Shown: positions 11,739-18,689, numbered from the stretch's first letter. The stretch is 25,887 bases of DNA from an uncultured Trueperaceae bacterium (GCA_937907415.1 CALCHY010000391.1:1-25887); one strand, 5' to 3'. Program-made: numbers and translations. The notes: generated from the sequence alone by a model not told the origin.

Positions 11739-11757
11739 CACATGACGCCCTCATGTG
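11739..11757 (+). promoter_or_regulatory. Operator-like inverted repeat CACATGA-N5-TCATGTG
   Basis: Two perfect 7-bp arms are separated by CGCCC and end one base before the -10 box at 11759. This is the place for a dimeric repressor, or an activator that replaces the missing -35. The binding protein is unknown. It lies in the tgt–GH26 intergenic region but is closest to the GH26 promoter. Confidence 0.5.
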
Positions 11758-11758
11758 C

Positions 11759-11764
11759 TATAGT
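11759..11764 (+). promoter_or_regulatory. -10 box of the riboswitch/GH26 transcript
   Basis: TATAGT is a near-consensus -10. It predicts a start near 11771 and an untranslated leader of about 345 nt that includes both aptamer-like RNAs. No clear -35 is present at 17 nt spacing (ACTCAC). Confidence 0.55.
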
Positions 11765-11791
11765 CTCCGGCTAGAGGGCAACTGCCTTCTG

Positions 11792-11863
11792 CTTGGACGC
11801 TGAGAAACCTGCCTCGTATGTGGGCGCTTGAGACAGGTGGAGCGAGTAGCGCAACCGGCCAGG
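11792..11863 (+). ncRNA. c-di-GMP-II riboswitch aptamer, copy 1
   Basis: This 72-nt RNA is closed by P1, CTTGG (11792-11796) with CCAGG (11859-11863). Inside, CCTGCCTC (11808-11815) pairs with GAGACAGG (11830-11837) apart from one C·A mismatch. The loop carries GGGCGCTTG, whose GCGCT (11824-11828) can form a pseudoknot with AGCGC (11848-11852). The tail AGCGCAACCGGCC matches, by memory, the clostridial c-di-GMP-II pattern GGGCACUUG...AGUGCAACCGACC, with the pseudoknot pair changed in a compensatory way. c-di-GMP-II RNAs bind the second messenger cyclic di-GMP. Here the likely target is the GH26 lipoprotein gene. Confidence 0.85.
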
Positions 11864-11903
11864 TGAGTGTCCCCTCATCTACCAAAGCCGTCAACGTCCG
11901 AGC

Positions 11904-11957
11904 GCGGGTCCCACATGACCCGCAGCCCGAGTCGTTCGGGCACCGACGCTTAGTCGG
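11904..11957 (+). promoter_or_regulatory. Three consecutive hairpins in the spacer between the aptamers
   Basis: Three perfect stems follow each other: GCGGGTC (11904-11910) with 11917-11923; GCCCGA (11925-11930) with 11936-11941; and CCGAC (11943-11947) with 11953-11957. They fill the 95-nt spacer up to the second aptamer. None is followed by a U-tract. They may hold the aptamers apart as an RNA scaffold or serve as an expression platform for copy 1. Confidence 0.6.
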
Positions 11958-11958
11958 A

Positions 11959-12030
11959 CTTGGAAGCTATGAAGTCTGTTCTGCATTTGGGCGCTTGGAA
12001 CAGATGGAGCGAGTAGCGCAACCGGCCAAG
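11959..12030 (+). ncRNA. c-di-GMP-II riboswitch aptamer, copy 2
   Basis: It is again exactly 72 nt, offset 167 nt from copy 1. P1 is CTTGG (11959-11963) with CCAAG (12026-12030). P2 is TCTGTTCT (11975-11982) with GGAACAGA (11997-12004). Compared with copy 1, three P2 pairs change on both sides (C-G to T-A twice, T-A to C-G) and the C·A mismatch becomes T-A, so the helix is preserved although the sequence is not. The 24 nt at 12005-12028, which include GTAGCGCAACCGGCC, are identical to copy 1. This is direct evidence of RNA-level selection. The sequence matches the c-di-GMP-II consensus as I recall it. Confidence 0.87.
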
Positions 12031-12086
12031 GGACACGCGAACAGGCAACCGTAGCGTTGCTATATAGCGGAGGAGCCGGACGAGCG

Positions 12087-12109
12087 CCCAGGACCAAGCG
12101 GGTCCAGGG
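12087..12109 (+). promoter_or_regulatory. Hairpin that masks the GH26 ribosome site
   Basis: The arms CCCAGGACC (12087-12095) and GGTCCAGGG (12101-12109) pair with a single A·A mismatch and a 5-nt loop. The 3' arm contains AGGG, 5 nt before the ATG at 12115, the only plausible Shine-Dalgarno for that start. The hairpin therefore could block translation initiation and is a candidate expression platform for the tandem riboswitch. An upstream GGAGGAG (12069-12075) has no start codon at a useful distance. Confidence 0.55.
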
Positions 12110-12114
12110 ATGCC

Positions 12115-13125
12115 ATGACGGGACGAGCTAAGCGAAACGCGGGTCACACCAACGAACGGGCGTACGGCGCTCGGTTCAGCTTCGCCGTGCTTATCATTAC
12201 CGCCATGCTCGTGCTTAGCGGCTGCAGCACCACGGAAGTCCTTACTGCCACCAACCACGACGCTGAGACGCGCACCGCTAGCCTCCAGAGCAGCACGATG
12301 TTCGGCGCCTTCACGTACGGCGGGGTATGGCAAGGGCTCGAGCCCATCCTGCAGCTCGAGTTGAACTTGGGCCGCCGCCTCGATGTCGTGCACTGGTTCA
12401 CGAACTGGGAGAACCCCTACTTCCCCGACCTCGTCACCCTGGCGTCCCAAGGCGGACGCAAGCCGTTGATCAGCTGGCAGAGCCACAACCAGTCCAACGC
12501 TGACATCGCTGCGGGAGTCTACGACGACTACATCCGCGACTGGGCTCGCGGCGCAGCCACGGCAAGCGGCCCGATCTACGTGCGGCTCTTCCCCGAAATG
12601 AACGGCAGCTGGACGAACTGGAACGGCGACCCAGCCGCGATGGCCGCCGCCTGGCGCCATGTGGTCGACCTCTTCCGCGAGGAGGGCGCCTACAACGTGC
12701 AGTGGGTGTTCAGCCCGAACGTAACGGACTCGCCACGCACCGCAGAGAACGCCATGGAGCTCTACTACCCGGGCGACGATTACGTCGACGTCCTCGCCCT
12801 GGACGGCTACAACTGGGGCGAAACGCTTCCTGAAACCGGCGGTTGGCGCTCGTTCGAGGACGTCTTCCGCGTGGGTTACGACCGCATCACGGCGATCGGC
12901 CCGCAACCAGTTTGGATCGCCGAGTTCGCTAGTTCAGACGAGGGTGGCGACAAGAGCGCTTGGGTGCGCGACATGTTCGCGACCACCGGCTTCCAGCGCA
13001 TCGAGGCGCTCATCTGGTTCAACGAGGACAAGGAAGCCGACTGGCGGATAGACTCAGACGCCGCCACGCTCCAGGCCTTCCGCGACTCGCTGTCAAGCGG
13101 CACCGTGCTAGCCAGCACGCGCTGA
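12115..13125 (+). CDS. GH26-like lipoprotein 1 (putative beta-mannanase/exopolysaccharide hydrolase)
   Basis: A lipoprotein of 336 residues: basic N-terminus, hydrophobic segment, lipobox LSGC with Cys37. The catalytic domain is GH26-like: acid/base E161 in YVRLFPEMNGSW, the VFSPN strand near 202, the YVDVLALDGYNWG segment and nucleophile candidate E270 in VWIAEFASS. GH26 enzymes mostly cut beta-1,4-mannan; relatives in polysaccharide loci trim the polymer being made. It is exported and membrane-anchored. It is the first gene behind the tandem c-di-GMP-II riboswitch and is followed at 116 nt by a paralogue. The polymer specificity cannot be read from sequence. Confidence 0.88.
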   Translation: MTGRAKRNAGHTNERAYGARFSFAVLIITAMLVLSGCSTTEVLTATNHDAETRTASLQSSTMFGAFTYGGVWQGLEPILQLELNLGRRLDVVHWFTNWENPYFPDLVTLASQGGRKPLISWQSHNQSNADIAAGVYDDYIRDWARGAATASGPIYVRLFPEMNGSWTNWNGDPAAMAAAWRHVVDLFREEGAYNVQWVFSPNVTDSPRTAENAMELYYPGDDYVDVLALDGYNWGETLPETGGWRSFEDVFRVGYDRITAIGPQPVWIAEFASSDEGGDKSAWVRDMFATTGFQRIEALIWFNEDKEADWRIDSDAATLQAFRDSLSSGTVLASTR

Positions 13126-13150
13126 TAAACGCGCAAAGCACCTAGCCAGT

Positions 13151-13229
13151 TTCTCAACGCAGGCGTCTTGAGAACCAACGGTGTGAGGTGTTACCTTCGT
13201 ATGGAACCTCACAGCGGACCTCCGTCCGC
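13151..13229 (+). promoter_or_regulatory. Three hairpins between the two GH26-like genes
   Basis: Perfect stems are TTCTCAA/TTGAGAA (13151-13174), GTGAGGT/ACCTCAC (13183-13212) and GCGGAC/GTCCGC with a CTCC loop (13214-13229). The last ends 12 nt before the ATG at 13242. They could stabilise the processed 5' end of the second message or set its translation level. I see no aptamer consensus here and no U-tract. Confidence 0.5.
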
Positions 13230-13241
13230 CAACCGGACTGG

Positions 13242-14327
13242 ATGAAAGAGACCGCTATCACCCCCGCCAGGCTGTTGTGGCCCCGCCCCAAGTGGGCCCT
13301 ACGGTTGCGCATCGTGGCAACTGGCCTGGCGACGGCCCTGATCTTAGCGGCATGCTCGGAACCGACCCGCGTCCACAAGGACGTGTTCGCTGGCGACACT
13401 CCAGTGCTCGGAGCGTTCGTGCCGTCCGGGGTGTGGAACGACTTGAGGCCGCTAAAAGCGCTGGAAACGCGCGTCGGTGGGTCGTTCGCGTTAGCGCACT
13501 GGTACACGTCCTGGGACCTCCCGTACGATCCCGTGCCGGTCAACAACCTGCTCGCCCATGGCCGCATCCCGTTCGTCACCTGGCAAGCGCACCGTCAATC
13601 GTTGCCTGACATCATCGCCGGGCGTTACGACAGCTACATCAAGACCTGGGCTCACGGCGTCCGCGACGCGGCAGGCGTCGTCTACGTGCGGATCTTCCCG
13701 GAGATGAACGGCGACTGGGCCCCGTGGAACGGCGACCCGGAGGCCATGAAGGCCGCCTGGAAGCACGTCGTCGACCTGTTCAGGGCCGAAGGCGTCCGCA
13801 ACGTCAAGTGGGTCTTCACCCCTAACGTCACCGACGAGCCGCGCGTGCCAGAGAACGCCATGGAGCTCTACTACCCTGGCGCAGACTACGTCGACGTGAT
13901 CGGCCTCGACGGCTACAACTGGGGAACTACTAGGCCGAACATCGGGTGGCGCACTTACGAAGAGGTGTTCGAGGCGGGTTACGACCGCATCACTAGCCTG
14001 GGCGACCAACCCGTGTGGCTAGCAGAAGTCGCGTCCGCCGAACTCGGTGGCGACAAGGGCGGTTGGGTCGATGACATGTTGACCTCGACGGCGTTCCCCC
14101 GCATCAAGGCCATCGTGTGGTTCAACGAGGACAAAGAGACCGACTGGCGCATGGAGAGTTCAGCCGGATCGCTCGACGCTTTCAGGAAGCACTTCGAGGT
14201 TCTAGCGGAGGCGGAACAGGCTCTCGAGGAGGCGGGCCTCGAGGCGGCTCAAGTAGGCGGAACTTTGGCTACGTCAAGCGTCCGCGCAGGGGCAGGGGGC
14301 GCTGGGCGTTACGTTGAGCGCAAATGA
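13242..14327 (+). CDS. GH26-like lipoprotein 2 (paralogue of the preceding gene)
   Basis: From the ATG at 13242 the product has 361 residues: a basic start, a hydrophobic segment and lipobox LAAC (Cys38). The domain repeats that of the upstream gene almost motif by motif: IFPEMNGDW (E154), VFTPNVTDEP, NAMELYYPG, YVDVIGLDGYNWG and VWLAEVASAE (E262), ending AIVWFNEDKETDWR. A GTG at 13188 would add 18 residues that fall in the hairpin region and spoil the signal peptide, so it is not chosen. The C-terminus has about 40 extra Ala/Gly/Glu-rich residues absent from paralogue 1. The ribosome site is weak. The downstream dehydrogenase gene overlaps by ATGA. Confidence 0.87.
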   Translation: MKETAITPARLLWPRPKWALRLRIVATGLATALILAACSEPTRVHKDVFAGDTPVLGAFVPSGVWNDLRPLKALETRVGGSFALAHWYTSWDLPYDPVPVNNLLAHGRIPFVTWQAHRQSLPDIIAGRYDSYIKTWAHGVRDAAGVVYVRIFPEMNGDWAPWNGDPEAMKAAWKHVVDLFRAEGVRNVKWVFTPNVTDEPRVPENAMELYYPGADYVDVIGLDGYNWGTTRPNIGWRTYEEVFEAGYDRITSLGDQPVWLAEVASAELGGDKGGWVDDMLTSTAFPRIKAIVWFNEDKETDWRMESSAGSLDAFRKHFEVLAEAEQALEEAGLEAAQVGGTLATSSVRAGAGGAGRYVERK

Positions 14328-15613
14328 GCAACGAAACTGGCCGCAACCGCCGTCGCCGTAACCAGCTCGGTCGCGGTCTTTGTATCTGGCTAGCCGTCTT
14401 GCTGGGGGTCCCGGCCGCGGCGGCACAGGCACACGCGCCTGACCCTGCTTACCTCACCCCGCGACCGCTGAGCCGCACCACCTACCAGCTCGACGTGCTC
14501 GCCTCCGGCATCTACGCCCCCGTCGACGCCGTGCCCCTGGACGACACTGGCGCCATCCTAGTCGTCACCCTCGACGGCACCGTCATGCGCTATCAAGATG
14601 GTGAGGTCGACCCGCGGCCGTTCCTCTCGCTTACTGGCCGCGTGACTGGCCTGCTCGGGGAGCAGGGCCTGTTCTCGATCGCCCTCGAGCCGGCCAAGCA
14701 TGCCGCCGCGCTCGGCGGTCCCCGCCACCTGATCGCCGCTTTCACCGAGGCGGGCACGAACGATCTGCTGGTCGCTGCGTACCCGCTCCTCGCAGACCTA
14801 AGCGGGGCGCTGCGGGGAGCGGAGTCCATCATCCTGCGCCAGGCCGTTCCGGAGCCGTTCCACCACGGCGGCCAGGTGGCGTTCGGCCCGGACGGCCTGC
14901 TGTACGTAAGCATCGGTGACGGTCAGCGCGAGGTCGCGTACCTGCACGTCCAGCCGCACGTCGCCCAGGACCTGCGTTCCTTGCGCGGGAAGGTACTGCG
15001 CATAGATCCGTTCACTGGCGGCGCAAACCGTGCGTACACCGTCCCGGCCGACAACCCCTTCACCGCGCAAAGCGATCCGAAGGCCGCCTCAGCAGGTGCG
15101 CGGGGCGAGATCTGGGCGTACGGGTTCCGCAACCCGTGGAAGTTCAGCTTCGCGGCCTCTGACGGCGCTTTGCTCCTCTCGGACGTTGGTGAGGACCGCT
15201 GGGAAGAGATCGACGTGGTCGTCAGAGGCGGCAACTACGGTTGGCCTGCCCGTGAGGGGCCAGAGTGCCTCCTGCATCTCGAGGACGGCTCCCCTGTCGC
15301 GCCTGATTGCGAGGAGCTCGACCTCGTCGCGCCCGCGGCCTCTTACGGCCACCCGGCGATAGATCCTAGCGGGGGGTTCTCCGTGACCGGAGGCGTGGAG
15401 GTCATCGACCCGACGCTGCCGTCGCTGGTTGGCAAGTACGTGTTCGGAGACTTCGTCACGGGACGCATGTGGACGCTAGACAGGGCGACCAGCGAGGTGA
15501 ACCTGATCATGCAGGGAGTCGGCGCCATCTCGAGCTTCGCCAACGACTCGAGCGGCGCCCTCTTGGTCACGTTGATTGATGGCACCCTCGCGCGCATACG
15601 CGAAGTGCATTAG
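14324..15613 (+). CDS. Secreted GSDH/sorbosone-dehydrogenase-like six-bladed propeller
   Basis: 429 residues with a signal peptide (a long basic region followed by WLAVLLGVPAAAAQAHA). The propeller shows the PQQ-type sugar dehydrogenase pattern: HHGGQVAFGPDGLLYVSIGDG (about 185-205, read in part), LRGKVLRIDPFTGG, EIWAYGFRNPWKFSF, DVGEDRWEEIDVV and GGNYGWPAREG. This family (Pfam GSDH) includes soluble PQQ glucose dehydrogenase and YliI aldose dehydrogenase. A role in oxidising sugars at the cell surface would fit the flanking polysaccharide genes. It overlaps the second GH26 gene by 4 nt. PQQ dependence is inferred from the family and was not proven. Confidence 0.86.
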   Translation: MSNETGRNRRRRNQLGRGLCIWLAVLLGVPAAAAQAHAPDPAYLTPRPLSRTTYQLDVLASGIYAPVDAVPLDDTGAILVVTLDGTVMRYQDGEVDPRPFLSLTGRVTGLLGEQGLFSIALEPAKHAAALGGPRHLIAAFTEAGTNDLLVAAYPLLADLSGALRGAESIILRQAVPEPFHHGGQVAFGPDGLLYVSIGDGQREVAYLHVQPHVAQDLRSLRGKVLRIDPFTGGANRAYTVPADNPFTAQSDPKAASAGARGEIWAYGFRNPWKFSFAASDGALLLSDVGEDRWEEIDVVVRGGNYGWPAREGPECLLHLEDGSPVAPDCEELDLVAPAASYGHPAIDPSGGFSVTGGVEVIDPTLPSLVGKYVFGDFVTGRMWTLDRATSEVNLIMQGVGAISSFANDSSGALLVTLIDGTLARIREVH

Positions 15614-15638
15614 CGCCCCCACCACGTTACTCGGCCGC

Positions 15639-18458
15639 TTAGGTCTGGTCGGCAGGGGTGGAGCGCGGCATGGTTGGCACGTAGCTCTCGCCGTACAGCC
15701 TGTTCCTGATGGAGTCGTAGAGCGGCACGTCTTTGATCTGGAAGCTCTGCACTAACTCAGCGGTCACGAAGTACGCCTGACCAACCGTGACGGTACCGTC
15801 TGCCACGAGCTTGGTGACACCTAGCAGCGCACGCTCTTCGTTCGTGACGTTGGCGGGGTCCTCGCGGAAAGCCGCGATCGTGGCAGCTAACGCCTTGGCG
15901 AGCGGCTTGAGGTCGTCGATGGCCATGACCAGCTCGCTGTGGCGTTGGCTGATCTTGCCCCTGACCACCCCTTCAAGCGGGTTGATGTAGCGGGCGTAGG
16001 CGAAGTGCTCGTCGTCGCCGTCCGGCTGCGCCTGCGCCCACGCGAGCTTGGCGGCGCCCGCGCAGATGGAGAAGTCTGGATCGAACACGGAGAACGTGCC
16101 CGCGAAGAAGGTGCTGTTGGCGAACGGAGACAGTGGATCGACCGAGATGGCCTTGATGAGGGTAAGGGCGTCGTTCGTGACTTGCGAGAGCCCAAGGTCG
16201 CCCGTGGGTCCGATCGCCAACGGATCCAGGTACGACTCGTTCAACAGCACGCGCAGGAGCAGGTCTGGCGAGACGTCGTAGGCCGTAGCAGCCACCTCGA
16301 TGTTCGCCACGAGCGGCGCTAGGCGCGCCAGCACGAGCAGGCCCCAAGCCGACAGCGGCGTGTAGTCCGCCACCTGCCCGTCGAGCAGGCGTGGCCCGCT
16401 GGCTGGGCGAGCTACGGCGTCGACGCCGCAGTATGCCGACACGCGCCGCGGACCCTGCTTGGCCCCGGTCACCTGCAGGCCGAGGCTCGCTAACGGCGAG
16501 TTGAGCAGGTCGTCGATGCGCTGGGCAACCGCCTCGCTCGGAACGTCTACTTCAGTGACGGCGGTGCTTTCGCTCGACGCTATCGTCTCTTCCGCTGCTT
16601 CCGCTACTTCCGCTACATCCGCTACATCCGCTGCGCCAGCGGCGCCTAACTCCGCTTGGCCCGCAGCGCCTTCTGGCGCGGCGTTCGCGGCAGCTACAGG
16701 GGTCTCACCTGCCGGGCTACTACCGCCGACGTCCGGCTCAGCGTCCGTTAGGTCGTTCCCCTTAACGGACAACGGCAGGTTCATGTGCTCACTTCGTAGC
16801 ACCGGGACGGAACCGTTGATGAGCCGCCACGTGTCTCGGTAACCGGGACGCGTTTCGCCTGCACTCCAAGCGGTGACCGCGAAGACGCTCGAGGCAACCA
16901 ACAACAGCGCTCCCGTGCCGCCGAAGAACCTAAGTTGCGTCCTGCCCGTGGTCTTGGCATGCGGCCTTTCCCACGTGATGGTGGTGCGCGGATCCAACTC
17001 GTGGCGCTTAGAGAAGCTGCGTACCGCGCGCACTCCCCCAGTCACGAAGGTGATCGCGTTGAAGATGCGCAGCACCCCAAGCGCAAGCACGGAGCGAGCC
17101 CCCTGGCGCGCCACCCACCCTCCAAGCCGCCAGTTCTTGAACCCCAGGCCAACGCCAAGGCGCAGGAAGCCCCAGACCGCAAGCAGGCCCGTCATGAACA
17201 CGTCAACACCCAACCAGACGAGCAGCGCCTCCAATGGCATGCCGTGACCAGGCAGCGCGAAGTTCAGGCCCATCGCCAACGGCAGCATCACGAGGAGCAG
17301 GAGGAGGCCGAGGAGGTTCTCGAAGTGTGCGGCCAACAAGGTGAAGCGCACGTTCGCCCGCAGCCCGCGCCATGTTTCCGGCACGAAGAAGCGCTTGAGG
17401 CCGTTCTCCACCCCACCGCCGTTCCAGCGCTCGATCTGCCTGAGGTAGCCCGGCAGGCTCAGCGGGTCGTCCGTGAACATGAGCGCCTCGCTGACGAACC
17501 TGGCGTTGCCGCCGCGCCGCATGGTGATGGGCGACTCACCCGTCACCGTCCCGACGTCCACTAGTTCACCAGCTACGAGCGCACTGAACCCCCGCTCGCG
17601 CAGCTCGTCGACGCTGATCGCAGTCTCCGTGACGGGTCCGTTCTGCACCGCCAGGGTGAAGTCGTGGTCCTCCGTCAGGGTGTCCGACGGCATCGGGAAG
17701 CACTCGCGCCGCGTGGTGAAACCGCAGCCGACCACGGTGTAAAGGCGCGAGTTACCGAAGATCTTGCTCGCACCGAACCGCGCCGTCTGCCCACTGCGCA
17801 GCACCGCCGAGATGGCGTACTCGGCCGACCGCGCCCGGTGGATCAGGCCGCCGACGGGCTTCCCTCGGCCCGGACTGGACGACAGTACGGCGCCAGACTG
17901 GATGGCGTAGTCCTCGAGCACGAAGCGCGCCTTTGCGCCTCGCCCCAATTTCCTCAAGCGGTAGAAGTTCGCCTTGAGGCCGGCGAGGAAGTCCTCGTGA
18001 AAGACGGTATCGCCGTCAACTAGGAGCACCCGCTCCGTGTTGAGCAAGCCGCCATCGAGCGCCACGTTGATGCTGTCGGACTTCGAGATCGGCTGGGCGT
18101 GCTCCACGACCGCGACCATGGGGCCGTTCGTGAGCAGCCAGCGCTCGTAGGTAGCGGTCGCTCCAGGCACGTGACCCTTGTCGATGGCCCTGTAACCGTA
18201 CTCCGTCAAGGTCCGCCTTACGACTTCGCCAGTCGCGTCGGAGCCACCGTTGATGCTCACGACGATCTCGTCGATCGGCGAGCTCTGCCTCAGGAGCGAC
18301 GACAGGGCGGCAGCGGCGCTCGCCTCTTCGTTGAACATGGGCGAGACGACGCCAACGCGGTCCGGCCCGATCACGGGCACGGACGAGTCTTTCGTTAGGC
18401 TTAACAAGGCGTTCGCGATCACCGTCGGGGTTGCGAAGAGGCCAGGGATGAACGGCAT
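15639..18458 (-). CDS. Processive GT2 glycosyltransferase fused to a lytic-transglycosylase-like domain
   Basis: 939 residues. The cytosolic GT2 domain has VVSPMFNEE (about 37-45), DGD at 148-150, TED at 262-264 and the processive-synthase motif QIERW at 341-345, as in cellulose, hyaluronan and PNAG synthases. Hydrophobic helices lie at about 370-400, 408-435, 455-475 and 511-531. After a low-complexity Ala/Glu linker (about 575-640) comes an SLT-type lytic-transglycosylase-like domain: LLNESYLDPLAIG with candidate catalytic E741, then GDLGLSQVT. The topology would place this domain outside the membrane. The fusion suggests polymer synthesis coupled to opening of peptidoglycan for its passage. 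The start ATG is preceded by GGAAGGA at about 12 nt. The polymer is unknown. Confidence 0.85.
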   Translation of the reverse strand: MPFIPGLFATPTVIANALLSLTKDSSVPVIGPDRVGVVSPMFNEEASAAAALSSLLRQSSPIDEIVVSINGGSDATGEVVRRTLTEYGYRAIDKGHVPGATATYERWLLTNGPMVAVVEHAQPISKSDSINVALDGGLLNTERVLLVDGDTVFHEDFLAGLKANFYRLRKLGRGAKARFVLEDYAIQSGAVLSSSPGRGKPVGGLIHRARSAEYAISAVLRSGQTARFGASKIFGNSRLYTVVGCGFTTRRECFPMPSDTLTEDHDFTLAVQNGPVTETAISVDELRERGFSALVAGELVDVGTVTGESPITMRRGGNARFVSEALMFTDDPLSLPGYLRQIERWNGGGVENGLKRFFVPETWRGLRANVRFTLLAAHFENLLGLLLLLVMLPLAMGLNFALPGHGMPLEALLVWLGVDVFMTGLLAVWGFLRLGVGLGFKNWRLGGWVARQGARSVLALGVLRIFNAITFVTGGVRAVRSFSKRHELDPRTTITWERPHAKTTGRTQLRFFGGTGALLLVASSVFAVTAWSAGETRPGYRDTWRLINGSVPVLRSEHMNLPLSVKGNDLTDAEPDVGGSSPAGETPVAAANAAPEGAAGQAELGAAGAADVADVAEVAEAAEETIASSESTAVTEVDVPSEAVAQRIDDLLNSPLASLGLQVTGAKQGPRRVSAYCGVDAVARPASGPRLLDGQVADYTPLSAWGLLVLARLAPLVANIEVAATAYDVSPDLLLRVLLNESYLDPLAIGPTGDLGLSQVTNDALTLIKAISVDPLSPFANSTFFAGTFSVFDPDFSICAGAAKLAWAQAQPDGDDEHFAYARYINPLEGVVRGKISQRHSELVMAIDDLKPLAKALAATIAAFREDPANVTNEERALLGVTKLVADGTVTVGQAYFVTAELVQSFQIKDVPLYDSIRNRLYGESYVPTMPRSTPADQT
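16591..16635. repeat. Five tandem 9-bp repeats in the GT2 linker
   Basis: Five units of the type TCCGCTACA/TCCGCTGCT follow without gaps and stay in frame. They encode the Ala-Asp/Glu-Val-Ala repeat of the linker between the last TM helix and the transglycosylase-like domain. Such repeats can change copy number by slippage without breaking the frame. Confidence 0.8.
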
Positions 18459-18482
18459 GGGTTCGGTAATCCTTCCGACTCT

Positions 18483-18488
18483 GCTATA
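18483..18488 (-). promoter_or_regulatory. Candidate -10 box for the GT2 fusion gene
   Basis: On the minus strand TATAGC lies 24 nt before the ATG at 18458, with the GGAAGGA ribosome site in between. The -35 is not clear. The rest of the 231-nt divergent region carries two copies of GTTAACT (18534-18540 and 18605-18611), 71 nt apart, which may be regulatory. Confidence 0.4.
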
Positions 18489-18660
18489 TCACGCCAAAAC
18501 TTACACGCTTCATACACACATCGAACGGGACAGGTTAACTGCTGCACGTAAGAATAGGTGGCTAGCGGAACACGTCGCCTCAACCCACTAGCGAGGCCGC
18601 CGAAGTTAACTCGCCTTAACCAACGCAGTGAGCATTATGTGCGAACTCTCACACTTCGTC

Positions 18661-18669
18661 TGCTAGTAT
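18661..18669 (+). promoter_or_regulatory. Extended -10 promoter of the 3D-domain gene
   Basis: TGCTAGTAT is an extended -10 that predicts a start near 18676, giving a 14-nt leader with GGGAGG as ribosome site. It matches the TGCTAG type seen before argG and the MaoC gene. No -35 is evident, which is common with extended -10 promoters. Confidence 0.5.
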
Positions 18670-18689
18670 GCCGCGATTGGGAGGTGCAG

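Noticed and set aside
11904..11941. Intrinsic terminator for the first aptamer
   Set aside because: The hairpins are strong but no run of T follows either, so termination is not supported from sequence.
12060..12069. GCTATATAGC palindrome as a second promoter for the GH26 gene
   Set aside because: It has a -10-like core but no -35, and would produce a transcript without the aptamers; kept only as a possibility.
13188..13241. GTG start at 13188 for the second GH26 gene
   Set aside because: It would put 18 polar residues before the signal peptide and lies in the hairpin region; ATG 13242 gives a normal lipoprotein signal.
16591..16635. CRISPR-like array
   Set aside because: The units are 9 bp without spacers and are in frame within a coding linker.
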